From the NCBI GenBank assembly GCA_910584845.1, contig CAJUDH010000006.1, positions 112,820 to 176,819 of the forward strand: 64,000 nt of DNA, written 5' to 3'. Of the stretch, positions 50,471 through 59,048 are shown piece by piece (position 1 is the first letter of the stretch; each line of letters starts with the position of its first letter). Under the pieces are notes generated by a model. That model searched no databases and had not been told where the DNA came from. It saw nothing but the letters and a program-made list of their open reading frames with translations. The position numbers were made by a program, and so were the translations under genes. The stretch comes from an uncultured Lachnospiraceae bacterium. Its GTDB lineage: Bacteria; Bacillota; Clostridia; Lachnospirales; Lachnospiraceae.

Positions 50471-50942
50471 ACTTCGCGGTATTTTGACGCAGCTGCTAAA
50501 TGTGCTGGCCGGAGGGAGTTTCCTTGTGATGGTGGTGCTTACCTGCTGGCAGGTATTGACCCGCTATGTTTTGAACAACCCTTCGTCCTGGTCGGAAGAA
50601 CTGGTATCTTATATGTTTGCCTGGATGAGCCTTCTGGGCGCTTCGCTGGTCACGGCAGAGCGGGGGCATATGAATATCCCGATTTTAGTGGAAAAATGCA
50701 GCCCGGCGTTGCAGAAGTTTTTCCTTTGCCTGGCTGAAGTCATTGCATTTTTATTCTCTGCCATTATCCTGGCTTATGGTGGGTATAAGATTGCCAACTT
50801 GGCTATGGGCCAGATGACTTCGTCCTTGGGGGTCCCCATCGGCGTTTTCTATGTGGTACTTCCCCTGGCCGGCGTCCTTAACATGGTTTATACGTTATTG
50901 AACATGGCAGATATCTTGAAAAAGAAGGAGGGGGCAGCATAA
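50463..50942 (+). CDS. dctQ: TRAP transporter small membrane subunit DctQ
   Basis: 159 aa with four hydrophobic segments (about 10-30, 45-65, 85-108 and 125-147). WQVLTRYVLNNPSSWSEELV is the family signature. The start at 50463 overlaps dctP, implying coupling, and its stop touches the dctM start. Confidence 0.93.
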   Translation: MNKLRGILTQLLNVLAGGSFLVMVVLTCWQVLTRYVLNNPSSWSEELVSYMFAWMSLLGASLVTAERGHMNIPILVEKCSPALQKFFLCLAEVIAFLFSAIILAYGGYKIANLAMGQMTSSLGVPIGVFYVVLPLAGVLNMVYTLLNMADILKKKEGAA

Positions 50943-52244
50943 ATGGCAATTCAATCTTTATTCCTGATTTTATTGGTACTGTTAGTGTTGCTGGTGTTGG
51001 GGGTCCCTATTTCTTATTCCATCGGGATTTCGTCCCTGGTGGTCATCCTCCAGACAGTCCCTTTGGATGTGTCCGTAGTGACGGCTGCCCAGAGGACATT
51101 TGTGGGCATGAGCAAATTTAGCCTGACTGCCATCCCTTTTTTTATCCTCGCCGGCAACCTTATGAACCAGGGCGGCATTGCCAAACGGCTGGTGGATTTC
51201 GTTATGGCGATTTTGGGGAAGCTTCCGGGAGCCCTTTTAGTGACCAATGCCGGGGCCAACGCCTTATTTGGCGCCATATCCGGCTCGGCTTCCGCAGCTG
51301 CGGCAGCGGTCGGAAGTATGGTGAAAGAGGGGGAAGAGCAGCAGGGGTATGATACCGGGCTGTGTGCGGCTACTAACGGCGCTTCCGCGCCTTCCGGGCT
51401 GCTGATCCCCCCTTCCAACGCTTTGATTACCTATTCCCTGGCTTCCGGGGGTACATCGGTAGCCGCCTTATTCCTGGCCGGCTACGTACCCGGCATCCTG
51501 TGGGCAGTGTGCTGTATGGCAGTCGGCGTTATTTTGGCCAGGCGTAAAGGCTATGCAGGTGAAAAAGGCAAGTACGATTGGAAGAACCTTTGGGTATGTA
51601 CCCTTCGGGCGCTTCCGGCCCTCTCCCTGATTGTGGTGGTTATCGGCGGTATCGTGGGCGGTATCTTTACGGCTACGGAAGGGTCGGCCATTGCCGTGGT
51701 TTATGCCCTGGCACTGGGGATTTTTTACCGGAATATTACGGTTAAATCCTTTTGGAAGATCGTGGTGGACAGTGCAAAGATGAGCGGCATGGTAGTATTC
51801 CTCATTGGCGTATCGAATATTTTGGGGTGGGTTATGGCCTTTTTGCAGATCCCCCAGGCAGTGTCTGCAGCGTTGCTGGGCCTGACCAATAATTACGTTA
51901 TTATTTTGTTGATCATGAACGTAATTTTGCTCATTGCAGGTACATTTATGGACGTGACCCCGGCGATTTTGATTTTTACCCCTTTGTTCCTTCCCATTGT
52001 GAAAAGTTTTGGCATGAACCCTATCCACTTTGGACTGATTTTGGTGTATAATCTATGTATCGGCAATATCACGCCGCCGGTAGGCAACACGCTGTTCGTG
52101 GCGATCAAGGTAGGGGACAGCACACTGGCAAAAACCATACCGTATATGCTTTGGTATTATGCGGCCATTTTGCTGGGCCTGATGCTGGTAACTTACGTGC
52201 CGTTCTTGAGTATGGGGCTTCCCATGATTGCCGGATTGGCGTAG
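50943..52244 (+). CDS. dctM: TRAP transporter large permease subunit DctM
   Basis: 433 aa, about twelve hydrophobic segments. FFILAGNLMNQGGIAKRLVDF, SGSASAAAAAVGSMVKEGEE and the C-terminal NLCIGNITPPVGNTLFVA are hallmarks. It is the sodium-driven channel part of the TRAP system with DctQ and DctP. The gene starts directly at the dctQ stop. Confidence 0.95.
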   Translation: MAIQSLFLILLVLLVLLVLGVPISYSIGISSLVVILQTVPLDVSVVTAAQRTFVGMSKFSLTAIPFFILAGNLMNQGGIAKRLVDFVMAILGKLPGALLVTNAGANALFGAISGSASAAAAAVGSMVKEGEEQQGYDTGLCAATNGASAPSGLLIPPSNALITYSLASGGTSVAALFLAGYVPGILWAVCCMAVGVILARRKGYAGEKGKYDWKNLWVCTLRALPALSLIVVVIGGIVGGIFTATEGSAIAVVYALALGIFYRNITVKSFWKIVVDSAKMSGMVVFLIGVSNILGWVMAFLQIPQAVSAALLGLTNNYVIILLIMNVILLIAGTFMDVTPAILIFTPLFLPIVKSFGMNPIHFGLILVYNLCIGNITPPVGNTLFVAIKVGDSTLAKTIPYMLWYYAAILLGLMLVTYVPFLSMGLPMIAGLA

Positions 52245-52311
52245 ATAAACAAAATAATTGGGTACCCTTGTTAGGAGGGCATTCAATAATTATAAGAAAT
52301 GAAAGGAGAAA

Positions 52312-53388
52312 ATGGCTATGCAAATGACGTTTCGTTGGTATGGCGAAGGCAATGACAGCATTACCCCCCAGCAGATCAAGCAGATTCCGGGGGTAACCGG
52401 GCTGGTATGGGCTCTGCACCATAAGCAGGCAGGCGAGGTCTGGACAGTGGAAGAAATCGAGGAGGTCCGCAAACAGATTGAAGGGGCGGGCTTCAACATG
52501 GATGTGGTGGAAAGTGTAAATGTCCATGACGATATTAAGATTGGCCTCCCAACCAGGGACCAGTATATTGAGAATTACAAAGAAACGTTGAGGAATTTGG
52601 CCAAATTCGGCGTGAAGGTGGTCACTTACAACTTTATGCCGGTCTTCGACTGGACACGTACCGACCTGTTCCACCCCATGGAGGATGGGTCCACAGCGTT
52701 GTTTTATGAGAAGGCAAAAATCCAGGACGATTACAAGGAGATGGCAAAATACATCCTGGACAACCTCCATGGAATGACTTTTCCCGGATGGGAACCGGAG
52801 CGTATGGCCCAGTTGGATGACCTTTTTGAAAAATACCGGCCGGTTACCAAGGAAAAATTGTGGGAGAACCTGAAATATTTCCTGGAAGCAATTATGCCTA
52901 CTTGCCACGAGACCGGAATTAAAATGGCCATCCATCAGGACGACCCGCCGTGGGATATTTTTGGCCTCCCCCGGCTTCTGGTAGATAAAGAAGCCATCGG
53001 GCATTTCCTGTCCCTGGTAGATGACGACCACAATTGCCTGTGCTTGTGTTCCGGGTCTTTGGGGGCCAATCCCAAAAACGATATTCCGGACATTATCCGG
53101 ACTTATTGCGATAGGGTTGCTTTTGCCCATATCCGCAACGTAAAACACTTCCCCAACGGCGATTTTACCGAGGCTTCCCATCGGGATTGCGACGGGGATG
53201 TCGGTATAGTGGAAATTATGAGGGCTTACCATGACTGTGGCTACAAAGGCTATGCCCGCCCCGACCACGGAAGGCATATTTGGGACGAGAAGTGCCGCCC
53301 CGGCTACGGGCTTTACGACCGCGCGTTAGGGATTATGTATATGTGGGGCTGCTGGGATATGCTGGAGAAACTGGAAAATAAAGGATGA
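52312..53388 (+). CDS. uxuA: Mannonate dehydratase
   Basis: 358 aa. UxuA dehydrates D-mannonate to 2-keto-3-deoxygluconate in glucuronate breakdown. MTFRWYGEGNDSITPQQIKQ, HQDDPPWDIFGLPR, CSGSLGANPKNDI, FAHIRNVK and the C-terminal RPDHGRHIWDE are diagnostic. GAAAGGAG precedes ATG 52312. It is the last gene of the TRAP operon; uxaC, uxuB, kdgK and kdgA must be encoded elsewhere. Confidence 0.97.
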   Translation: MAMQMTFRWYGEGNDSITPQQIKQIPGVTGLVWALHHKQAGEVWTVEEIEEVRKQIEGAGFNMDVVESVNVHDDIKIGLPTRDQYIENYKETLRNLAKFGVKVVTYNFMPVFDWTRTDLFHPMEDGSTALFYEKAKIQDDYKEMAKYILDNLHGMTFPGWEPERMAQLDDLFEKYRPVTKEKLWENLKYFLEAIMPTCHETGIKMAIHQDDPPWDIFGLPRLLVDKEAIGHFLSLVDDDHNCLCLCSGSLGANPKNDIPDIIRTYCDRVAFAHIRNVKHFPNGDFTEASHRDCDGDVGIVEIMRAYHDCGYKGYARPDHGRHIWDEKCRPGYGLYDRALGIMYMWGCWDMLEKLENKG

Positions 53389-53426
53389 AGATGAAAAAAC
53401 GTTAAAGGATCCGGGCACAGCCCTCA

Positions 53427-53473
53427 AAAGCCGGGTGGCAAAGGGATAATCAACCTTTGCCATCCGGCTTTTT
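53427..53473 (+). terminator. Intrinsic terminator after uxuA
   Basis: AAAGCCGGGTGGCAAAGG (53427-53444) pairs with CCTTTGCCATCCGGCTTT (53454-53471) with one G-T pair, then TTTTT. Confidence 0.93.
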
Positions 53474-53550
53474 CTTTTTCTTTCCCTGCCTTCGATGGAC
53501 AATATCCCAAAATAGTAATTATTTTGTGTTTTTGGTAAGAATATCGTAAG

Positions 53551-53579
53551 TTGACCATGGGATTCTGCTCGTTTATAAT
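53551..53579 (+). promoter_or_regulatory. Promoter of the cell-wall-binding protein gene
   Basis: TTGACC (53551-53556) and TATAAT (53574-53579) are exactly 17 bases apart, about 105 bp before the gene. Confidence 0.8.
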
Positions 53580-53683
53580 AAAATTACACAACGGTTATGG
53601 ATAACGGTTTGCCCCCTTCTCCATAAAAGGAGTATGGCTGGCATAGGGAAAGTAGTTTATTTTTGGAAGAAAGAGGGATGACG

Positions 53684-54913
53684 ATGGGAAAGAGGAATTG
53701 GCTTTGGGCAACAGGGTTGGCAGTGGTTTTGGCGCTTGCCCCAGGGATGACGGCAGCGGCGGCGGAACATGTGGTTTCCGGAGTGGCCATACGGGTCAGT
53801 TCTAAACTGGAGCCCGGGTCTTCATTGCCGGATATTAGTTTGGAGTCCGGGACGGTGGGCGAGGGGGACATAGGGGTTTCCTGCTCCACAGATAAATATA
53901 CCATTGAAAAGGCAGAGTGGGTGACTTCCACTTCCCGCACCATAGCGGTGGGGGACCGCCCTGAGATGAAGGTTTGGCTGCGGGCCGGATCCGATTATTA
54001 TTTCAAAGGCAGTTACCGCTCCAGCAATGTGACGGTAAAGTCCGGGGATTTTGTCAGTGCCAAGAGGGAGGACGAGGACACGCTGGTGGTGCGGCTCAAG
54101 GTTTCAGCCGTTAAGGGGGATTTTGCAGCCCCGGAGGAAGCCTACTGGAAGAACAACGCCAAAGGCACCGCCCAATGGAAAAAACCGGAAGAAGGCGGCA
54201 CTGGCAAGTATGAAGTAGTCTTGCGTAGGGGTTCTTCCAAGGTGCATACGGTTGAAACCACTTCCACATCTTACAATTTTTACCCGTATATGACCATGGA
54301 AGGCACGTATTCCTTCCGGGTCAGGAGTATAGCCAAGACCAGCAAAGATGAAGACTACGGCAAGAACAGCGAGTGGCTGGATTCGGATGAAATTTACATT
54401 GCCAAAGAGGATGTGTCCGACGGTTCAGGCAGGTCGGACGTAGCCGGCGCCCCTCCTACGGGGAATACCCGGGTAGGGTGGCAATACCTGGATAATTATT
54501 GGTATTATTACTACCCGGACGGAACTTGCCAGAAAGACTCCTGGCTGAAAGTCCAGGATAAGTGGTATTTATTCCAGGGGGATGGGAAGATGCTCCGGGG
54601 ATGGCAGAAAAAAGGGGACCATACCTATTTCCTTTCTGAAAACGGGGATATGCAGATCGGATGGGTTCAGAAAGACGGGCGCTGGCGTTACTTAAACCCT
54701 ACGCCTGATGCTTATGAAGGGGCTATGTTCCAGAACCAGTGGGCTGATATTAACGGCAAGGCTTATTATTTTAACGGGGACGGGGTTATGATGGAAGGAT
54801 GGAACCAGGTGGGGGGAAACTGGTACTATTTTTACCCGGGAGAAGGGTATAAGGCAGTAAATACCTGGATTGACACATTTTATGTAGACGAGAACGGGGT
54901 TTGGAAAAGGTAG
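53684..54913 (+). CDS. Secreted protein with C-terminal cell-wall-binding (choline-binding-like) repeats
   Basis: 409 aa from ATG 53684, which lies 6 bases after GAGGG; earlier in-frame starts are less well placed. A signal peptide ends near AAAAE (about residue 28). A middle region to about residue 245 includes a fibronectin-III-like part (KGTAQWKKPEE, YSFRVRSIAKT). About five aromatic repeats follow, such as GWQYLDNYWYYYYPDG, SWLKVQDKWYLFQGDGKML and GWNQVGGNWYYFY. Such repeats hold proteins non-covalently to teichoic acids or other wall polymers. There is no catalytic domain that I recognise. Confidence 0.87.
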   Translation: MGKRNWLWATGLAVVLALAPGMTAAAAEHVVSGVAIRVSSKLEPGSSLPDISLESGTVGEGDIGVSCSTDKYTIEKAEWVTSTSRTIAVGDRPEMKVWLRAGSDYYFKGSYRSSNVTVKSGDFVSAKREDEDTLVVRLKVSAVKGDFAAPEEAYWKNNAKGTAQWKKPEEGGTGKYEVVLRRGSSKVHTVETTSTSYNFYPYMTMEGTYSFRVRSIAKTSKDEDYGKNSEWLDSDEIYIAKEDVSDGSGRSDVAGAPPTGNTRVGWQYLDNYWYYYYPDGTCQKDSWLKVQDKWYLFQGDGKMLRGWQKKGDHTYFLSENGDMQIGWVQKDGRWRYLNPTPDAYEGAMFQNQWADINGKAYYFNGDGVMMEGWNQVGGNWYYFYPGEGYKAVNTWIDTFYVDENGVWKR

Positions 54914-54920
54914 TAAAAGG

Positions 54921-54965
54921 ATATGCCGCGCAAGGCCGGATAAAAGGCCGCGCGGCATATTTTTT
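54921..54965 (+). terminator. Intrinsic terminator after the wall-binding protein gene
   Basis: ATATGCCGCGC (54921-54931) pairs with GCGCGGCATAT (54950-54960), with an inner GGCC/GGCC pair and a T-run to 54965. Confidence 0.93.
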
Positions 54966-55050
54966 GCTGCCCCGGGGATGGGGATTAAGGCAGGCGCCAT
55001 GCCTGCAAAGGCCACAGGCAGGCTAATATGATGAAAAAGGCCATCAGTAC

Positions 55051-55079
55051 TTGACGGTAATGGCATTATGGCTTAAAAT
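55051..55079 (+). promoter_or_regulatory. Promoter of the ecf-truA genes
   Basis: TTGACG (55051-55056) and TAAAAT (55074-55079) are 17 bases apart, about 60 bp before ecfA1. It makes the ecf genes independent of the ribosomal cluster. Confidence 0.7.
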
Positions 55080-55139
55080 TGAAAAACATATGAAAAGGTA
55101 AAACAGTGAGCGCACAGGAAAGGTCAGGAGGAAGCAGGG

Positions 55140-56030
55140 ATGCCCATGGGAATCATAAAAGCGTCCAAACTGGTGTTTGATTATATCCGCAGAGACGAAG
55201 AAAACCACGTGGAAGAGGTAAACCGGGCCATTGACGGGTTAGACCTGGAAATAGGCAAAGGGGATTTCGTGGCCATCCTGGGGCATAACGGTTCCGGAAA
55301 GTCTACATTTGCCAAACAGGTGAACGGGATTTTGCTGCCGACAGAGGGGGCCGTGTGGGTCTCGGGGATGGATACCAGGGACGACAGCCATATTTGGGAT
55401 ATACGGAAAACGGCGGGGATGGTTTTCCAAAACCCGGATAATCAAATTATTGGCAATGTGGTGGAGGAAGACGTGGGTTTTGGCCCGGAGAACTTAGGGG
55501 TACCCACAGACGAGATCTGGCGCCGGGTGGACGAGAGCCTCCGTGCCGTGGGGATGGCGGCTTACCGGCTGAAGTCCCCCAACAAGCTGTCCGGGGGGCA
55601 GAAACAGAGGGTGGCCATTGCCGGGGTCATGGCTATGAAGCCCCAATGTATTATCCTCGACGAGCCTACGGCCATGCTGGACCCTGACGGGCGCAAGGAG
55701 GTCATCCGGACCATACATGAGCTGAACCGGAAAGAAGGGATTACCGTGCTTCTAATAACCCATTACATGGAAGAGGCCATTGAGGCGGACCGGGTAATCG
55801 TGATGGACGACGGGCACGTGGTTATGGACGGTGTCCCCAGGGAGATTTTTTCCCGGGTTAAGGAATTGAAACATTACCGGTTAGATGTACCCCAGGTGAC
55901 TGAGCTGGCCTATGAACTGAAACAGGAAGGGCTGGACATGCCGGACGGGGTTTTGACGATGGAAGAATTGCTGGACGCTTTGACAAAAGTGTTTGTTTCT
56001 AAAACAGGAGGCGATGTGCCGCCCACATAA
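55140..56030 (+). CDS. ecfA1: ECF transporter ATPase A1
   Basis: 296 aa. Walker A GHNGSGKST at residues 48-56, Q-loop VFQNPDNQ, signature LSGGQKQRVAIAG and Walker B IILDEPTAMLD. With EcfA2 and EcfT it forms the shared energising module for vitamin and metal S-components. AGGAGG lies 8 bases before ATG 55140. The pair ecfA1-ecfA2 is normally found behind rplQ. Confidence 0.96.
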   Translation: MPMGIIKASKLVFDYIRRDEENHVEEVNRAIDGLDLEIGKGDFVAILGHNGSGKSTFAKQVNGILLPTEGAVWVSGMDTRDDSHIWDIRKTAGMVFQNPDNQIIGNVVEEDVGFGPENLGVPTDEIWRRVDESLRAVGMAAYRLKSPNKLSGGQKQRVAIAGVMAMKPQCIILDEPTAMLDPDGRKEVIRTIHELNRKEGITVLLITHYMEEAIEADRVIVMDDGHVVMDGVPREIFSRVKELKHYRLDVPQVTELAYELKQEGLDMPDGVLTMEELLDALTKVFVSKTGGDVPPT

Positions 56031-56101
56031 AGGGAAGCCCGGCTATGGCAGGGCGAGGCAGGCCCCTTTGGAGGCCAGACAGGCAGGAGGATGAAGATAC
56101 C

Positions 56102-56977
56102 ATGTCCATTAAGGCAGAACATGTCAACTATCTGTATGGGGAAGGAACGGCTTTTGAGCAATATGCTTTAAAAGATGTGAGCTTTGAGATCGGGGACGGG
56201 CAGTTTGTGGGGCTCATTGGCCATACAGGGTCAGGAAAGTCTACACTGATCCAGCATTTGAACGGGCTGCTACGGGCCAGCAGCGGCAAGGTTTATTATA
56301 ACGGGGAAGACATTTATGCGGATCACTATGACAGAAAAAGCCTGCGCAGCAAAGTAGGGCTTGTTTTTCAGTATCCGGAACACCAATTGTTTGAGGTAGA
56401 CGTGTTTTCAGACGTATGTTTCGGGCCAAAGAATTTGGGGCTTTCCAAGGAAGAAATTAACATCCGGGCAAGGGAAGCTTTAATCCAGGTGGGGCTGGAA
56501 GAGCGGTTTTGGGGGCAGTCGCCTTTTGAACTGTCCGGCGGCCAGAAACGGCGGGTGGCTATTGCCGGGGTGCTGGCCATGAGGCCGGAGGTGCTGATTT
56601 TGGATGAGCCTACGGCAGGGCTTGACCCCCGGGGGCGGGATGAGATTTTGGACGAGATTTTAGCGCTGCACCAGGAAAAGGGCATGACCATTATCCTGGT
56701 ATCCCACAGTATGGAAGACATTGCCCGGTATGCGGGCCGGATCCTGGTGATGGACCATGGGGAAAAGATTTTTGACGGGCCGCCCAAGGAGGTGTTTTGC
56801 CACTACCGGGAATTGGAAAAGGTGGGGTTGGCCGCCCCGCAAATCACTTATGTGGCACAGGGTTTGCGGGAACGGGGGATCCCTATAAGGGAGGATGTAA
56901 CGACGGTAGAAGAGGCCAAGGCGGCAATATTGGAGCTGCTGGGAAACGGAGGCGGCGGAAAGGCGGGCGGCGTATGA
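56102..56977 (+). CDS. ecfA2: ECF transporter ATPase A2
   Basis: 291 aa from MSIKAEHVNYLYGEGT; the ATG at 56102 has AGGAGG upstream, while the longer frame reads through the gap. Walker A GHTGSGKST, Q-loop VFQYPEHQLFE (the YPEHQLF form is typical of EcfA2), signature LSGGQKRRVAIAG and Walker B LILDEPTAGLD. Its TGA overlaps the ecfT ATG. Confidence 0.96.
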   Translation: MSIKAEHVNYLYGEGTAFEQYALKDVSFEIGDGQFVGLIGHTGSGKSTLIQHLNGLLRASSGKVYYNGEDIYADHYDRKSLRSKVGLVFQYPEHQLFEVDVFSDVCFGPKNLGLSKEEINIRAREALIQVGLEERFWGQSPFELSGGQKRRVAIAGVLAMRPEVLILDEPTAGLDPRGRDEILDEILALHQEKGMTIILVSHSMEDIARYAGRILVMDHGEKIFDGPPKEVFCHYRELEKVGLAAPQITYVAQGLRERGIPIREDVTTVEEAKAAILELLGNGGGGKAGGV

Positions 56978-57798
56978 TACGGGAAATCACGTTGGGGCAA
57001 TACTATCCGGTGGATTCTGTCCTGCACCGGATGGATCCCAGGACTAAGCTGTTTGGGACCTTGGTATTTATTGTCTCCCTGTTTTTGGCAGACAGCCTGG
57101 TGGCTTACGGGGTTATCACCCTGTTTTTGGTTTCGGCAGTGCGCCTGTCCAGAGTCCCGTTCCGTTTTATGGTGAAGGGGCTTAAAGCCATGCTGTTTTT
57201 ATTATTGGCCAGCGTCAGCTTTAACCTGTTTTTGACGCCGGGTACGGAGATATTCCGTATCGGTTTTCTGCGGATGACCTGGGAAGGCGTGCGCCTGGCA
57301 GGATTTATGGCGCTTCGGCTGGTTTATCTGGTAATCGGTTCTTCGGTCATGACTTTGACCACTACGCCGAACCAGCTGACCGACGGCCTGGAAAAGGGGT
57401 TGGGCGTATTAAAAAAAGTAGGGGTGCCGGTACACGAAGTATCCATGATGATGTCCATTGCGCTGCGGTTTATCCCCATATTGGTAGAAGAGACGGATAA
57501 GATTATGAAGGCCCAGATGGCAAGGGGGGCGGATTTCGAGGCCGGAAACCTGTTCCAGAAGGCCAGAAGCATGGTGCCCCTTTTGGTGCCGTTGTTTATT
57601 TCCGCCTTCCGCCGGGCAGCAGACCTGGCTATGGCCATGGAAGCACGGTGCTATCATGGGGGGGAGGGGCGGACAAAGATGAAGCCCCTTCATTATCAAC
57701 GGCGTGACCGGATCGCTTACCTGGCCTATTTGGTGTATCTGGGGGCGGTGGCCGGTTTGCGCTATGTGGACGTGGCCTGGATTCCGCGGGTACTGTGA
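56974..57798 (+). CDS. ecfT: ECF transporter membrane subunit T
   Basis: 274 aa from MIREITLGQYYPVDSVLHRM. Five to six hydrophobic segments and the two coupling helices with Ala-Arg-Gly type motifs (MKAQMARGADFE and AMAMEARCYHGG) that touch the ATPases. Coupled to ecfA2 by an ATGA overlap; truA follows after 22 bp. Confidence 0.95.
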   Translation: MIREITLGQYYPVDSVLHRMDPRTKLFGTLVFIVSLFLADSLVAYGVITLFLVSAVRLSRVPFRFMVKGLKAMLFLLLASVSFNLFLTPGTEIFRIGFLRMTWEGVRLAGFMALRLVYLVIGSSVMTLTTTPNQLTDGLEKGLGVLKKVGVPVHEVSMMMSIALRFIPILVEETDKIMKAQMARGADFEAGNLFQKARSMVPLLVPLFISAFRRAADLAMAMEARCYHGGEGRTKMKPLHYQRRDRIAYLAYLVYLGAVAGLRYVDVAWIPRVL

Positions 57799-57820
57799 TG
57801 CTATAATCGGGAGGGGCCGG

Positions 57821-58957
57821 ATGAAAAAACGGATTAAGCTGATTGTGTCCTATGACGGGACGAATTATTGTGGCTGGCAGCTGCAAAACAACGGCGTGAC
57901 CATAGAGGAAGTGCTCAACCGGGAATTATCCCGGCTATTAAAGGAGCCTGTGGCAGTGATCGGGGCCAGCAGGACGGATTCGGGGGTGCACGCTTTGGGG
58001 AATGTGGCGGTGTTCGACACGGAGAACCCCATGGCGGCAGATAAAATCTGCCTGGCCTTAAACCAGGGCCTGCCAGAAGACATCCGGATCCAAAGTTCAG
58101 AACAGGTGGAAGGAAACTGGCATCCGAGGAAGGCGAATTGCATAAAAACCTATGAATACCGTATTTTGAACCGCAGGATAGCCTTACCGACACAGCGCCT
58201 ATATTCTTATTTTTGCTATTTTCCCCTGGATGTGGAGAAAATGCGCCTTGCGGCGTCTTTCCTGGTGGGGGAACACGATTTTAAAAGCTTCTGCACGGCC
58301 AGGAGCCACGTAAAGGATACGGTGCGCACCTTGTACCGGCTGACCATTGAAAAATCAGGGGATTTGCTTATTTTCCGGTTTTGTGGAAGCGGTTTCCTTT
58401 ATAACATGGTGAGGATTATGGTGGGGACATTAATGAAGGTAGGTATGGGAGTTTACCCACCGGAATACGTAGCCGAAATCCTGGCCGCCAGGGACCGCCG
58501 CAAGGCGGGGCAGACGGCCCCGGCCAAAGGCCTGACGCTGGTGGGGATGGAATATGAACAGGAGCTTCCCCAGTGGCATTTTTGCGACAATTCCGATTGG
58601 CGCTACCATATCCTCCAGTCCCACATTAAAACAGGGGAAACGGCGTTTTTTTTCATTGGCCGGTGTAAGGAGGAAGACTGGCACAGGCTTGTCCTGCGAA
58701 ACATACACCATAGCTTTCAAAACGGGGCCAGCAAGGTGGTATTGGCGGATTTGGAAAAAGGGCGGTTCCATGAAGGGGACGAGTATGGCTATTACCGCAT
58801 AAAGGCCATAACGCCGGAGGAAGAAGAAAAGGCCATGGGGCTCCTTAGCCAGGAGGAAAAGGAAGAGGTTTTAAAAATTTTCCCCTCTCCAAAAATGCGG
58901 CCAGGTTTTACGGTTTCCTGGTATTTGGCTGTGGACATGGGGAAGGGTACATTATAG
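57821..58957 (+). CDS. truA: tRNA pseudouridine synthase TruA with an extra C-terminal region
   Basis: 378 aa from MKKRIKLIVSYDGTNYCGWQ. Residues 1-245 are a complete TruA: catalytic Asp53 in GASRTDSGVHALGNV, YEYRI, FCGSGFLYNMVRIMVGT and GLTLVGMEYE, the normal end. It modifies U38-40 in tRNA anticodon arms. Residues 247-378 are an additional region that I do not recognise, with HILQSHIKTGETAFFF, HHSFQNGASKVVLADLEKG and FPSPKMRPGFTVSWYLAVD. There is no stop or ribosome site between the two parts, so it is one protein. Confidence 0.92.
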   Translation: MKKRIKLIVSYDGTNYCGWQLQNNGVTIEEVLNRELSRLLKEPVAVIGASRTDSGVHALGNVAVFDTENPMAADKICLALNQGLPEDIRIQSSEQVEGNWHPRKANCIKTYEYRILNRRIALPTQRLYSYFCYFPLDVEKMRLAASFLVGEHDFKSFCTARSHVKDTVRTLYRLTIEKSGDLLIFRFCGSGFLYNMVRIMVGTLMKVGMGVYPPEYVAEILAARDRRKAGQTAPAKGLTLVGMEYEQELPQWHFCDNSDWRYHILQSHIKTGETAFFFIGRCKEEDWHRLVLRNIHHSFQNGASKVVLADLEKGRFHEGDEYGYYRIKAITPEEEEKAMGLLSQEEKEEVLKIFPSPKMRPGFTVSWYLAVDMGKGTL

Positions 58958-59048
58958 AAAAGTATATTGCGCATCCACATTTACAGGACGGGGCAACATT
59001 TTACCCATACCGGATTTGCTGGAAAACTTGCGCAGAATGGAGGAAAAA

